From the NCBI RefSeq assembly GCF_030159255.1, contig NZ_BSCT01000032.1, positions 39,518-103,517 on the forward strand: a stretch of DNA of 64,000 bases, written 5' to 3'. The notes beneath the pieces are model-generated. The model ran no database searches. It worked only from the letters and a program-made list of their open reading frames with translations, and was not told the origin of the DNA. The position numbers and the translations under genes were made by a program. This document shows positions 25,727 through 34,561 of this stretch, piece after piece (within the stretch, counting starts at the first letter, position 1; every line of letters starts with the position of its first letter). This DNA comes from Bradyrhizobium sp. SSBR45G. GTDB lineage: Bacteria; Pseudomonadota; Alphaproteobacteria; Rhizobiales; Xanthobacteraceae.

Positions 25727-25935
25727 CAGCAGGGTCTCGGAGAGGAACAGGGGCGCGGGACATCCCGACGCTTACGATTTAGCTCGTTTTGGGCAGGTGC
25801 GATTGCCGCGAAATATACCCCGAACGCGGGCAAGGATGGAAAAATGGGCATATCGCCGCGATATGAGCAAATCCGGTTGGCGTGCAAGTGTGGCGACGAT
25901 AAGGATGTAAAACCCGGATCCATCAACGTTTTTTC

Positions 25936-27729
25936 ATGACATCCCTCGACGCCGTCAGCATTGCCATTCTCCTTGGCGCGGTCCTGGTCATGGCCGGGAT
26001 CCTGTCCAGCCTGCTGGCGCTGCGCTTCGGCGCGCCGCTCCTGCTGGTGTTCCTGGTGATCGGCATGCTGGCGGGCGATTCGGGGCCCGGTCATATCGAA
26101 TTTCAGGATGTCCGCACCACTTATCTGGTCGGATCGGTCGCATTGGCGCTGATCCTGTTCGACGGCGGCCTGCGCACGCGCTTCCAGAGCATCCGCACCG
26201 TGCTGGCGCCCTCGATGGTGCTCGCCACCGCCGGCGTGCTGATGACGGCATTCATCACCGCGCCTGTCGCGAAATACGCCCTCGACCTCGATTGGACCGA
26301 GGCGATGCTGGTCGGCGCCGTCATCGCCTCGACCGATGCGGCGGCCGTGTTCCTGCTGGTGCATGCCCAGGGCCTGCGGCTGCGCCCGCGCGTCGGCGCC
26401 ACGCTGGAGGCGGAGTCCGGCAGCAACGATCCGTTCGCTGTGTTCCTGACCCTGATGCTGGTCGAGCTGATCTCGGTCGGCCACGGCACCTTCGGCCATT
26501 TCCTGTTCGAGCTGGTCCGCGAGGCGGTGCTCGGCGCGCTGTTCGGCATCGTCGGCGGCCGTCTGGTCGTGGTCGGATTGAACAAGGTGGCGCTGCCGCA
26601 GGGCCTGCATGCACCGTTCGTGACCACGGCCGCGCTCGTCATCTTCGGCATGGCCCAGATCGCCCATGGCTCCGGGTTCCTCGCGGTCTATCTCGCAGGC
26701 ATCATCATCGGCAACCGGCCGACGCGCGCGCATAATTCGGTGGTCGCGTTCCTCGACGCGGCCACCTGGCTGGCGCAGATCGTGATGTTCGTGCTGCTCG
26801 GCCTGCTGGTGTCACCGCAGCGGCTGCTCGACAGCCTGCTGCCTGCGATTGCGGTCGCGCTCATGCTGATGCTGGTGGCGCGGCCGGCCGCGGTGTTTCT
26901 CTGCCTCTATCCGTTCCGCTTCAACTGGCGGGAGAAGGCGTTCATCGCCTGGACCGGCCTGCGCGGCGCGGTCGCGATCTTCCTCGCCTCGATCCCGATG
27001 CTGGTCGGGCTGTCCAAGGCCTACCTCTATTTCGACGTCGCCTTCGTCGTCGTGATCATCTCGCTGCTGGCGCAGGGCTGGACGCTCGGGGTCGCCGCGC
27101 GCACGCTGCATGTCGCGCTGCCGCGCACCGATCGCGGCCCTCGCCGCATCGAGCTCGATCTGCCCGGCCAGCTCGAGCAGCAGCTGGTCGGCTACGCGAT
27201 CCGCTCCAAGAGCCTGTATTTCCGCCGCGGGCTGATCCCGTCCTGGTCGAAGCCGACGCTGGTGATTCGCAACCAGCAGATCCTGTCGCCGGCCGAGGCC
27301 GAGCCGATCGCGCCGGGCGACTATCTCTATCTGCTGGCGCCGCCGGAAAAGGCCGAGTCGCTCGACCGCTTCTTCGTCGACATGCCGCCATCGGCCGCGC
27401 CCGATCCGCATCTGCTCGGCGACTTCATGGTGTCGGCCGAGCACACGCTCGACGAGGTCGCCGGCATCTATGGCGTGAAGCTCGGCGAGGGCGAGGACAA
27501 GCTGACCTTGGCGGATTATTTCGACATTCACCTCGACAACGCGCCGAAGGAAGGCGCGACCGTCGCGCTCGACACCATCGTGCTGGTCGCGCGCTCGATC
27601 TCCGGCGGCCGCGTCAGCGTCGTCGGCCTGCGCCTGCCCGAGGACGAGGAAGACGAGCCGGTGTTGACGCGCAAGGAGCAGGTCAAGCGCAAGCTCGCCA
27701 ATGTCTGGGCGTCAGTGGCGGGGGTCTGA
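25936..27729 (+). CDS. Potassium/proton antiporter (CPA1, NhaP2/CvrA-like)
   Basis: A 597-residue protein. The N-terminal ~390 residues form a CPA1 exchanger core with about twelve hydrophobic segments and conserved residues in 'AVIASTDAAAVFLLVHAQG' and 'ESGSNDPFAVFLTLML'. A TrkA-C/RCK-C domain follows ('LVGYAIRSKSLYFRRGLIP', 'GDYLYLLAP'). The last part resembles the CorC/HlyC-type transporter-associated domain ('LADYFDIHL', 'VALDTIVLVARSISGGRV'). This architecture is that of NhaP2/CvrA, which exports K+ in exchange for protons. The ATG has only a weak ribosome site. Confidence 0.92.
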   Translation: MTSLDAVSIAILLGAVLVMAGILSSLLALRFGAPLLLVFLVIGMLAGDSGPGHIEFQDVRTTYLVGSVALALILFDGGLRTRFQSIRTVLAPSMVLATAGVLMTAFITAPVAKYALDLDWTEAMLVGAVIASTDAAAVFLLVHAQGLRLRPRVGATLEAESGSNDPFAVFLTLMLVELISVGHGTFGHFLFELVREAVLGALFGIVGGRLVVVGLNKVALPQGLHAPFVTTAALVIFGMAQIAHGSGFLAVYLAGIIIGNRPTRAHNSVVAFLDAATWLAQIVMFVLLGLLVSPQRLLDSLLPAIAVALMLMLVARPAAVFLCLYPFRFNWREKAFIAWTGLRGAVAIFLASIPMLVGLSKAYLYFDVAFVVVIISLLAQGWTLGVAARTLHVALPRTDRGPRRIELDLPGQLEQQLVGYAIRSKSLYFRRGLIPSWSKPTLVIRNQQILSPAEAEPIAPGDYLYLLAPPEKAESLDRFFVDMPPSAAPDPHLLGDFMVSAEHTLDEVAGIYGVKLGEGEDKLTLADYFDIHLDNAPKEGATVALDTIVLVARSISGGRVSVVGLRLPEDEEDEPVLTRKEQVKRKLANVWASVAGV

Positions 27730-27758
27730 GTCTGCTCCTATCGACGCCCCGTTTCTCC

Positions 27759-27971
27759 TCAGGCACGTCCTTGGTTTTTCCGCCGGATCAACTGCTCGAT
27801 ATCAAAGATCGAGCCGCGGCCGTCGTCGAGCGATTGCCAGCCTTTCCCAATCTTCGCACGAAGGTCTCGCCGCAGCCGAACATGCCGAATCAGCATGCGG
27901 CCGATACATTCTTGTTCTGCTTCCGGCAGTCGGGAAAGTTCTGAGATCGCTTGTTGCAGAGTCTTGTTCAT
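27759..27971 (-). CDS. Small antitoxin-like protein
   Basis: A 70-residue protein starting at the Met of 'MNKTLQQAISELSRLPE'. It resembles small Rhizobiales antitoxin-like proteins with the pattern 'LPEAEQECIGRMLI', followed by a basic linker and a C-terminal helix 'SIFDIEQLIRRKN'. No toxin gene of RelE/ParE size is visible beside it, so it would be an orphan. The frame is open to 28016, but that part overlaps the end of the next gene. Confidence 0.5.
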   Translation of the reverse strand: MNKTLQQAISELSRLPEAEQECIGRMLIRHVRLRRDLRAKIGKGWQSLDDGRGSIFDIEQLIRRKNQGRA

Positions 27972-28012
27972 GAACTGAGGATAGCGCATCTGCGATGAGT
28001 GCGCATGGCTTC

Positions 28013-28528
28013 TCACTCCGCCGGCAGGATCGCGATCGAGATTACAGCTTCCGGCGCGCTGCTGATCTGTAGCGCGAAGGGCTGTCCGCCAAGTTCGTAC
28101 TTCACGGTCTTGCGGATGCCCTCGCAGTCGGTGGCGCCGCTGAAGGCTGTCGGCTTGAGGATCTTGCCGTCCTGCACGATGTCGATCCAGGCCGCGGCCG
28201 AAAGGCTCACGGTGTAGATGCCTGCCTTCGGAGCGGCACTCGTTCGCATGAAGCCGGCGAAGGTGCCGTCCTTCGGCGCGCGTTCCGGCGGGCTCGGCAG
28301 CTTGGCGTCCATCAGCGGCCGCAGCGTCAGCAGCAGGCCGGACGCCGGCAGCGCCGCGATCTCGGCGCCGGTGTCCAGCTTCTGGCGGTCGGCGGCCGTC
28401 AATGCGGCACGCTCACGCGCGATGTCCCATTTGAACTTGTCGCAGCCGCTCGGCTCGGCGGCGCGGGCAGCGGTGATTGTCAGCAGGCCGAGGAGAACGG
28501 CGGTTCCAGCGGGACGGCTCGGGATCAT
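28013..28528 (-). CDS. Exported protein of unknown function
   Basis: A 171-residue protein with a signal peptide (residues 1-23, 'GLLTITAARAAEP'). The mature part contains two cysteines ('SGCDKFKWD', 'ATDCEGIRK') and the pattern 'GIYTVSLSAAAWIDIVQDGK', which looks like a small secreted beta-rich fold. The Met at 28528 is chosen because the signal peptide starts there; the upstream extension is not signal-like. No domain name can be assigned, and no neighbour explains it. Confidence 0.7.
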   Translation of the reverse strand: MIPSRPAGTAVLLGLLTITAARAAEPSGCDKFKWDIARERAALTAADRQKLDTGAEIAALPASGLLLTLRPLMDAKLPSPPERAPKDGTFAGFMRTSAAPKAGIYTVSLSAAAWIDIVQDGKILKPTAFSGATDCEGIRKTVKYELGGQPFALQISSAPEAVISIAILPAE

Positions 28529-28699
28529 GACGGACTCGCACGGTTTGGGCGGCGCAGCGCCAATGCTGCACGCAGCCACCATCGGTGTCTGGAGGTGGGA
28601 CCGTCATCCCGTTCGATTGCCGCGCTTACGGCGCGGGCATCATGATCCTAGCGTATTTTCGCGTCGCAGCTAATCGCGATCGCGTCAAACCCCAGCGCC

Positions 28700-29638
28700 T
28701 CAATTCCTGGCGTCCGGTGCATGCAGCACGGCGCGGCAGGCGGGCGGCAGCTGCGCCATGGTGATCGGCTGCGGCGGTTTCGGCGGCTCCTTCGGCGGCG
28801 GCGGATGCAGCACGGCGTCGGAGAACCAGTAGGCGAGGTCGTCGCAGCCGTCGCCGCCGTCCTGATCGGTCTGGCCATGGCAGTCCGGATTGCCCGGCGG
28901 GCACACCATGCGGATGTGGAAGTGATAGTCATGACCCCACCACGGCCGCACCTTGGTCAGCCAGCTGCGGTCGCCCCTGGCGTCGCGGCACAGCGCCTTC
29001 TTGATCGCGGCGTTGACGAAGATTCGCTGCACCGACGGCTCCAGCGCGGCGGCGCGGATGACCGCGACATGGCTCTTGGTGAACACAAGCGGATCGACGT
29101 CGAGGCGATCCGGGCGCACCATCATGACGGCGGACATCTCCTCGCGCTCGTTGCGCGACAGCCGGTGCTCCGGCATTGGCGTCAGCCAGATGTCGGCGTC
29201 CAGTCCGATCTGGTGGCTGGCATGGCCGCTCAGCGCCGGGCCGCCGCGCGGCTGGCCGATATCGCCGACCAGGATGCCGTGCCAGCCGGCGTCCTTGTGG
29301 GCCCGCGCGGCCAGGCGCTTGAGCAGCGCGATCAGGTTCGGGTGGCCGAAATTGCGGTTGCGCGACAGCCGCATCACCTGCCAGTCGTCGCCATTGATCG
29401 GCATGCGCTCGGCACCGGCGATGCAGCCGCGATTATAGGTGCCGAGCACCTTGGTCGGTTGCGCCGAGGGCTGCAGCCTGCGGGCGAACAGCTCCTTGGC
29501 GGGCGTGTCGGGATCGTCCGGGTGGGCCAGCGGCGGCAGGGCCTTCGGCTCGACGCTGCCCTTGTCCTGGGCCGGAGCGGGCGTCACGGCGATGACGGCC
29601 GAACTCATGATGGTGATCAGAATCAGGCGGACATGCAT
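28700..29638 (-). CDS. mepA: Penicillin-insensitive murein endopeptidase
   Basis: A periplasmic LAS-type zinc metallopeptidase that cuts D-Ala-meso-DAP cross-links in peptidoglycan. The 312 residues begin with a signal peptide ending 'TPAPAQD'. Zinc-ligand motifs are 'SGHASHQIGLDADIWL' (HxxxxxxD) and 'WWGHDYHFHIRM'; both match MepA. Cysteines 'GCIAG', 'LCRDA', 'VCPPGNPDC' and 'GCDD' are also typical. The Pro-rich C-terminal tail ('PPPPKEPPKPPQP') is a linker-like extension. The gene stands alone. Confidence 0.95.
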   Translation of the reverse strand: MHVRLILITIMSSAVIAVTPAPAQDKGSVEPKALPPLAHPDDPDTPAKELFARRLQPSAQPTKVLGTYNRGCIAGAERMPINGDDWQVMRLSRNRNFGHPNLIALLKRLAARAHKDAGWHGILVGDIGQPRGGPALSGHASHQIGLDADIWLTPMPEHRLSRNEREEMSAVMMVRPDRLDVDPLVFTKSHVAVIRAAALEPSVQRIFVNAAIKKALCRDARGDRSWLTKVRPWWGHDYHFHIRMVCPPGNPDCHGQTDQDGGDGCDDLAYWFSDAVLHPPPPKEPPKPPQPITMAQLPPACRAVLHAPDARN

Positions 29639-30013
29639 GGCGGCAGTCTAACGGCTGCCGGCGGGCAGGGAAGGGCGCCGGAGAGCACGATCTTAATCAA
29701 CGCGTAACCCTGCCGCCGGATTGGCGGAACCGGCTGAACACAGCTCAATTGCCTGACTTCGTTCGGTAGATGGACGTCGTCTCCGGCCGAATTGCACGGT
29801 ATGCGGGTCCTTTCCCGCAATTGCGAGCACGGCCTGCTTACCGGCGGTTGTGTGAAAACCTCTGGTTGACCATACCGGCGGTTCATTATTCCCGTGATGT
29901 GAGAATAGTTTGCCTTGTTCTCCTTTTTGGCGAAGGTAACTGTCTACATCAAGATACCATTTTTTCAGACACTTGGCCGAAAACCCGAAGCGTGAAGGAG
30001 AGTGAGGCGTGCG
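29639..30013. other. Intergenic region upstream of the GGDEF-EAL gene
   Basis: This ~375-base gap between the divergent mepA and the PAS-GGDEF-EAL gene contains AT-richer stretches around 29880-29990 that could hold promoters. An 88-codon plus-strand frame has no recognisable content. No RNA gene was seen. Confidence 0.45.
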
Positions 30014-32236
30014 ATGCGGCCTGTTCGGCCAACTAAGCCCAAGAAGCTGAATGGCGCGCCCCGCGCGCGCGGTTCCCGTCCGGTCAAGCCGACCCCGAAG
30101 CTTGGTCACCGCAACCTGCGGGCGGCGGCCGCGGTCGACGAGATCGCCGGCAAGCGCGCCGAGTGGGAGGCGGCCATCGCGGATGCGAAGAAGGCGCATG
30201 ATCGCCTGATGGAGGCGATCGACATCCTTCCCGAAGGCATCGTCTTTCTCGACTCCGACGGCCGCTACATCCTCTGGAACAAGAAATACGCCGAGATCTA
30301 CAATCGCAGCTCCGATCTGTTCGCGCCCGGTGCGCGGCTGCAGGACACGATCCGCGTCGGCGTCGCGCGCGGCGATTATCCGGAAGCTGCGGGGCGCGAG
30401 GACGCCTGGATCGCCGAGCGGCTCGACAGACTGTTTCAACCGAGCGGCCGCCACGAGCAGCGGCTGTCCGATGGCCGCACCATCCTGATCGAGGAGCGCC
30501 TCACCGGCGATGGCGGCATCATCGGCCTGCGCGTCGACATTACCGAACTGAAGCAGCGCGAGGAATCGTTCCGGCTGCTGTTCGACGGCAACCCGGTTCC
30601 GATGATCGTCTGCGCCAAGGACGGCGGTCGCGTGCTCGGCGTCAACGAGGCCGCGGCTCAGCATTACGGCTACAGCCGCGCCGCCTTCGAGCAGCTCAGC
30701 ATCCGCAATCTGCAGGCCTATGAGAGCGAGCCGCCCTGGGCCGGCCAGCAGTCCGACGAGGAGCAGGCGGCGCGCACCTGGAAGCACGTCCGTGCCGACG
30801 GCACGCTGATCGATCTCGCGATCTACTCGCGCCACCTCGTTCACAACGACGAGCCCGCCGTGCTGCTGGCGCTCATGGACATCACCGAGCGCAAGCGCGC
30901 TGAGGCACGGCTGGCCTTCCTGGCGCAGCACGATGCGCTGACCGGCCTGCCGAGCCGCAACCTGCTGCGCCAGAAGATCGACGACAAGCTGACCCAGATG
31001 CGGCGCGGCTCGGAGAAGATGGCCGTGCTCGTGCTCGGGCTGGACAATTTCAAATCGATCAACGACACGCTGGGCCATGCCGTCGGCGACCGGCTGCTGC
31101 GCGGCGTCGGCAAGCGGTTGCGCTCGATCCTGCGCCAGGAGGACGTCGTCGCGCGGCTGAATTCGGACGAGTTCGCGATCGTGCAGGGCGGTCAGGCGCG
31201 GCCGGAGGATGCGGCGCAGCTGAGCCGCCGCCTGCTCGAGGCGATCGCCGATCCGTTCCTGCTCGACACAAACACGGTGACGATCGGCGCGACGATCGGC
31301 ATTGCGATGGCGCCGAACGATGGCGACGACGCCGAGAAGCTGCTCAAGAACGCCGACATGGCGCTGTCGCGCGCCAAGACCGAGACGCGCGGCACCTTCA
31401 GCTATTTCGAATCCGGGATGGACGCGCGGGCGCAGAGCCGGCGTCGCGTCGAGATGGAGCTGCGCGACGCCATCCAGAACGACGTCCTGCAGCCGCATTA
31501 TCAGCCGCTGATCGATCTCGCGACCGGGCGCATCACCGGCTTCGAGGCGCTGGTGCGCTGGCCGCATCCGGAGCGCGGCATGATCCCGCCGTCGGAGTTC
31601 ATTCCGATTGCCGAGGAGACCGGGCTGATCTCGGCGCTCGGCCGCGCCATGCTGCGCCAGGCGTGCGGCCACGCAGCGCGATGGCCGGACGAGGTGCGCG
31701 TCGCCGTGAACATGTCGCCGCTGCAATTCCGCGCCGGCAACGTGCTGTCGCTGGTGATGGATGCATTGAAGCAGTCCGGGCTGCCGGCCAGCCGCCTGGA
31801 GCTCGAGATCACCGAGACCCTGGTGCTGGAGAAGAGCGGACAGGTGCTGGCAACCTTGCATGCGCTGCGCGCGCTCGGCGTGCGCATCTCGATGGATGAT
31901 TTCGGCACCGGCTATTCCAGCCTCAGTTATCTGCGCAGCTTCCCGTTCGACAAGATCAAGGTCGATCAGTCCTTCATCCGCGACCTCGCCGCCAATCGCG
32001 AGGCCCAGGCGATCGTCCGCTCGATCGTCAGCCTGGGCAAGGGCCTCGGCGTCACCATCACCGCCGAGGGCGTCGAGACCGAGGCGGAGCTGCGCTGTCT
32101 GCGGGCCGAGGGCTGCCACGAGGCGCAGGGCTATCTGTTCAGCCGTCCCCGGCCGAACGCCGAGATCATCGGCCTGCTGCAGGCGCAGCGCGATGCCGCG
32201 GGCGGATCATCGCCGGGCAACGCCATGGTGGCCTGA
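30014..32236 (+). CDS. PAS-PAS-GGDEF-EAL protein, probable c-di-GMP phosphodiesterase with degenerate GGDEF
   Basis: A 740-residue cytoplasmic signalling protein. Two PAS domains (around 'LMEAIDILPEGIVFLDSDGR' and 'LLFDGNPVPMIVCAKDGG') are followed by GGDEF and EAL domains. The GGDEF active-site motif reads NSDEF ('ARLNSDEFAIV'), so cyclase activity is probably lost. The EAL domain keeps 'FEALVRW', 'EITET', 'DDFGTGYSSLSYL', 'KIKVDQSFI' and 'TAEGVET', so it should hydrolyse c-di-GMP. No membrane segment is visible. The ATG at 30014 is chosen because the frame's earlier GTG at 30002 sits on top of the AAGGAG site. It is a single-gene unit. Confidence 0.92.
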   Translation: MRPVRPTKPKKLNGAPRARGSRPVKPTPKLGHRNLRAAAAVDEIAGKRAEWEAAIADAKKAHDRLMEAIDILPEGIVFLDSDGRYILWNKKYAEIYNRSSDLFAPGARLQDTIRVGVARGDYPEAAGREDAWIAERLDRLFQPSGRHEQRLSDGRTILIEERLTGDGGIIGLRVDITELKQREESFRLLFDGNPVPMIVCAKDGGRVLGVNEAAAQHYGYSRAAFEQLSIRNLQAYESEPPWAGQQSDEEQAARTWKHVRADGTLIDLAIYSRHLVHNDEPAVLLALMDITERKRAEARLAFLAQHDALTGLPSRNLLRQKIDDKLTQMRRGSEKMAVLVLGLDNFKSINDTLGHAVGDRLLRGVGKRLRSILRQEDVVARLNSDEFAIVQGGQARPEDAAQLSRRLLEAIADPFLLDTNTVTIGATIGIAMAPNDGDDAEKLLKNADMALSRAKTETRGTFSYFESGMDARAQSRRRVEMELRDAIQNDVLQPHYQPLIDLATGRITGFEALVRWPHPERGMIPPSEFIPIAEETGLISALGRAMLRQACGHAARWPDEVRVAVNMSPLQFRAGNVLSLVMDALKQSGLPASRLELEITETLVLEKSGQVLATLHALRALGVRISMDDFGTGYSSLSYLRSFPFDKIKVDQSFIRDLAANREAQAIVRSIVSLGKGLGVTITAEGVETEAELRCLRAEGCHEAQGYLFSRPRPNAEIIGLLQAQRDAAGGSSPGNAMVA

Positions 32237-32245
32237 TATTGGCAG

Positions 32246-33235
32246 CTAGGCCGACCGCGTCCTGAAGCGCGCGCGATACGCGGCCGGCGAGGTCCCGACG
32301 CTGCGCCGGAATGCGACGCGGAAGGTCTCCAGCGACTGGTAGCCGCACTGCGCCGAGATCTCGGCGAGCGACAGCGTCCCGCTCTCCAGCAGCTCCCGCG
32401 CGCGCGCCATGCGCTCCTGCTGCAGCCACGCCGCGGGGCCCGACCCCGTGCTCTCGTTGAAGCGGCGCAGGAAGGTGCGCTCGCTCATCCGGGCGCGCCT
32501 GGCCATGGCGCTGATCGCGATCGGCTGTGACAGCCGCGCGCGCGCCCAGTCCATGACCTCGCCGATCGTCCGCCCGGGTCGCGCCTGAACCGGTGCGACG
32601 ACATATTGCGCCTGTCCGCCGTCGCGATGCGGCGGCATCACCAGCCGTCGCGCAACCGCGTTCGCAACCTTGCTGCCGAAGTCGCGCCGGACCAGATGCA
32701 GGCACGCGTCGATGCCCGCTGCGCTGCCGGCCGAGGTGATGACATTGCCCTCGTCGACATAGAGCGTGTCCTCCTCGACGCGGATATCCGGATAGAGCCG
32801 CTTGAGGTCGGGCATATGCCGCCAATGCGTGGTGGCGCGCTTGCCGTCGAGCAGGCCGGCCGCCGCCAGGACGAACACGCCGGAGCAGATCGAGAGGCAC
32901 CGCGCGCCGCGCGTGGACGCCTGCGCGATCGCCCGCAGCAGCCGCTCAGGCGGGCGCTCGCTGCGGTCGCGCCATCCCGGCACGATGATCGTCCGCGCGT
33001 CCTTCAGACGGGCCAAAGGCGCGCCGGCCTCGACCACGATGCCGCCGATTGCGCGTGACCGCCGGCCCTCGGCCGAGACCACCATGAACCGATACCAGGA
33101 GAAGTCGAACTCCGGCCGCGGCAGTCCGAACACCTCGACGGCGATGCCGAACTCGAACGTGCACAGCCCGTCATAGGTGATGACGGCGACAAGTCCCGGA
33201 TCCGGGTGATGGGCATTGGCTGCGGCGCGTGGCAT
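32246..33235 (-). CDS. FtrA/GlxA-family AraC-type regulator with DJ-1/PfpI domain
   Basis: The N-terminal ~190 residues form a DJ-1/PfpI-like amidotransferase fold ('VITYDGLCTFEFGIAVEVFG', nucleophile region 'CLSICSGVFVLAAAGLL'). The C-terminus is an AraC HTH pair ('LSQPIAISAMARRARMSERT', 'LSLAEISAQCGYQSLETFR'). Such GlxA/FtrA proteins sense small molecules and activate divergent genes. The ATG at 33235 leaves a palindrome just upstream; an earlier in-frame GTG at 33271 is possible. It is divergent from a rhodanese gene, its likely target. Confidence 0.9.
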   Translation of the reverse strand: MPRAAANAHHPDPGLVAVITYDGLCTFEFGIAVEVFGLPRPEFDFSWYRFMVVSAEGRRSRAIGGIVVEAGAPLARLKDARTIIVPGWRDRSERPPERLLRAIAQASTRGARCLSICSGVFVLAAAGLLDGKRATTHWRHMPDLKRLYPDIRVEEDTLYVDEGNVITSAGSAAGIDACLHLVRRDFGSKVANAVARRLVMPPHRDGGQAQYVVAPVQARPGRTIGEVMDWARARLSQPIAISAMARRARMSERTFLRRFNESTGSGPAAWLQQERMARARELLESGTLSLAEISAQCGYQSLETFRVAFRRSVGTSPAAYRARFRTRSA

Positions 33236-33249
33236 TGGCGGAAACTTAC

Positions 33250-33262
33250 CGGACTTTGTCCG
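33250..33262 (+). promoter_or_regulatory. Perfect 13-base palindrome, candidate operator
   Basis: CGGACTTTGTCCG is a perfect palindrome around TTT. It lies 15 bases upstream of the preferred FtrA-like start and about 75 bases upstream of the rhodanese, as expected for a shared control site. Confidence 0.4.
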
Positions 33263-33335
33263 ATCCGTCACTTGGGCCGCGTGGCGTCCCGCGCAAGACT
33301 GAGCCCGTTCACCTCAACGTCGCAGGGAAAAACCA

Positions 33336-33740
33336 ATGACGACCCACGTCACCGAAGTGCCCGCAGCACCGTCAGCGCAGGCCCTCCAGCATTTCGAGGA
33401 CATGCTCGCCTTCGAGACCGATTGCTGGGACGTTCACGAGAGCCTCCGCGCGCCCGATCCGGACTTCATCCTGGTGGACGTCCGCGGCCCAGCCTCGTTT
33501 GCGAAGGGGCACATTCCCGGCGCCATCAACATTCCGCACCGGACCCTAACGGCCGAGCGGATGGCGGAGCATCCGACGAACAAGGTCTTCGTCGTTTATT
33601 GCGCCGGCCCGCATTGCAATGGCGCCAACCGGGCGGCGATCCGCCTCGCGAGCCTGGGGCTGCCGGTCAAGATGATGATCGGCGGCATCACCGGCTGGCT
33701 CGACGAGGGCTTTGCACTCGAGCCGGGGTGCTCAGTGTGA
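33336..33740 (+). CDS. Rhodanese-like single-domain protein
   Basis: A 134-residue cytoplasmic protein with one rhodanese domain. The fold markers are 'ILVDVRGPASFAKGHIPGA' and 'VVYCAGPHCNGANRAAIR', where the first Cys is the expected sulfur acceptor; the loop has a second Cys five residues later. Rhodaneses move sulfane sulfur to cyanide or other thiols. It is divergent from the FtrA-like regulator, a pairing common in Rhizobiales, so co-regulation is likely. The physiological acceptor is unknown. Confidence 0.9.
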   Translation: MTTHVTEVPAAPSAQALQHFEDMLAFETDCWDVHESLRAPDPDFILVDVRGPASFAKGHIPGAINIPHRTLTAERMAEHPTNKVFVVYCAGPHCNGANRAAIRLASLGLPVKMMIGGITGWLDEGFALEPGCSV

Positions 33741-33765
33741 GCAGCGCTCGGGGTCAGCCGGTGCA

Positions 33766-33912
33766 ATCGTCAGTCTCGGCAAGCGGCTGGCCGCTACGAA
33801 TGACGACGGAGGTGCCGAGATCGAGGCCGAGCTGCTTGCGCGCCGAAGGCTGTCACGAAGGCAGAGCTATCCATTCAGCGGCTGCTGGCCCGATGTCGAG
33901 ATCGGCGCGCTT
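33766..33912 (+). pseudogene. Decayed fragment of an EAL-domain gene
   Basis: This stretch aligns base by base with the 3' part of the EAL domain of the gene at 30014-32236 (around 32024-32175), but with indels. Pieces appear in different frames: 'IVSLGKRLA', then 'CLRAEGCHEG', then 'YPFSGCWPDVEIGALR'. They correspond to 'IVSLGKGLG', 'CLRAEGCHEA' and 'YLFSRPRPNAEIIGLL' of the intact protein. It lacks a start, a continuous frame and the catalytic part, so it is a non-functional remnant of a duplicated or recombined EAL gene. Confidence 0.7.
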
Positions 33913-33978
33913 CGACGTGCTTGGCGTCATGCGGCCACGATCGGTCACGACACGCGCGTCGCCTGACCGGCTGATCAG

Positions 33979-34443
33979 CTATCTCGTCCCCATCCGGTGC
34001 TTGCTGCGGTGATAGGTTAGGGCCAGCGCGATGCAGTGCCGTAGCGCCTCTTCTGGTGGGGCGGCAGATTCATCGAGCAGGATACAACGATTGCCGACAT
34101 AGGTCAGCTCCGGATAGAGCTCGCGAAAGGTCGCAATGAGATCGGTCTGGCAATGCACATAGAGCGCGTAACGGCCAGGCTCCGACTTGACCCGATCGAT
34201 TCGGATGGTGCTGCCGCTGCCGGTTTCCGCGGTCAGATAGCTCGGCTGGCCCCATTTAAGAGTCTCTTCCAGAGCGCCGACTCCGGTCGTCGTCCTCGCG
34301 GTGTCCAGGATCAGTCGCCGTAGCGCCTCCAGTCGCGCGCGCAGCCGCTTCGGATAGGTCGCGAAGACGGCAGCGACGGCGGCCGGCATGGCCGGCTGCG
34401 CGCCAAGCTGACCTTGTCTGGCGCGAGAAGCCGTCGCCAGCAT
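33979..34443 (-). CDS. DUF1801-domain protein
   Basis: A 154-residue soluble protein. The DUF1801 (YdhG-like) pattern is visible: 'LEETLKWGQPSYLTAETG' followed by 'LYVHCQTDLIATFRELYPEL' and 'ILLDESAAPPEEALRHCIAL'. The fold is related to the iron-sulfur scaffold Fra/YdhG group, but no biochemical function is established. The ATG at 34443 has GGAGG five bases upstream; a TTG four codons earlier overlaps that site and is rejected. No operon partner is apparent. Confidence 0.82.
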   Translation of the reverse strand: MLATASRARQGQLGAQPAMPAAVAAVFATYPKRLRARLEALRRLILDTARTTTGVGALEETLKWGQPSYLTAETGSGSTIRIDRVKSEPGRYALYVHCQTDLIATFRELYPELTYVGNRCILLDESAAPPEEALRHCIALALTYHRSKHRMGTR

Positions 34444-34561
34444 CGATGCCTCCAAATACCAGATGACGGCAGGCTACCACGGGCGTGTGACGATGGCCAC
34501 GAGAGCGATCAGCGGAAGGCGGGCGGATTGCGACAGGTTTCGCGGGTCCGTCCCTCCGGCG

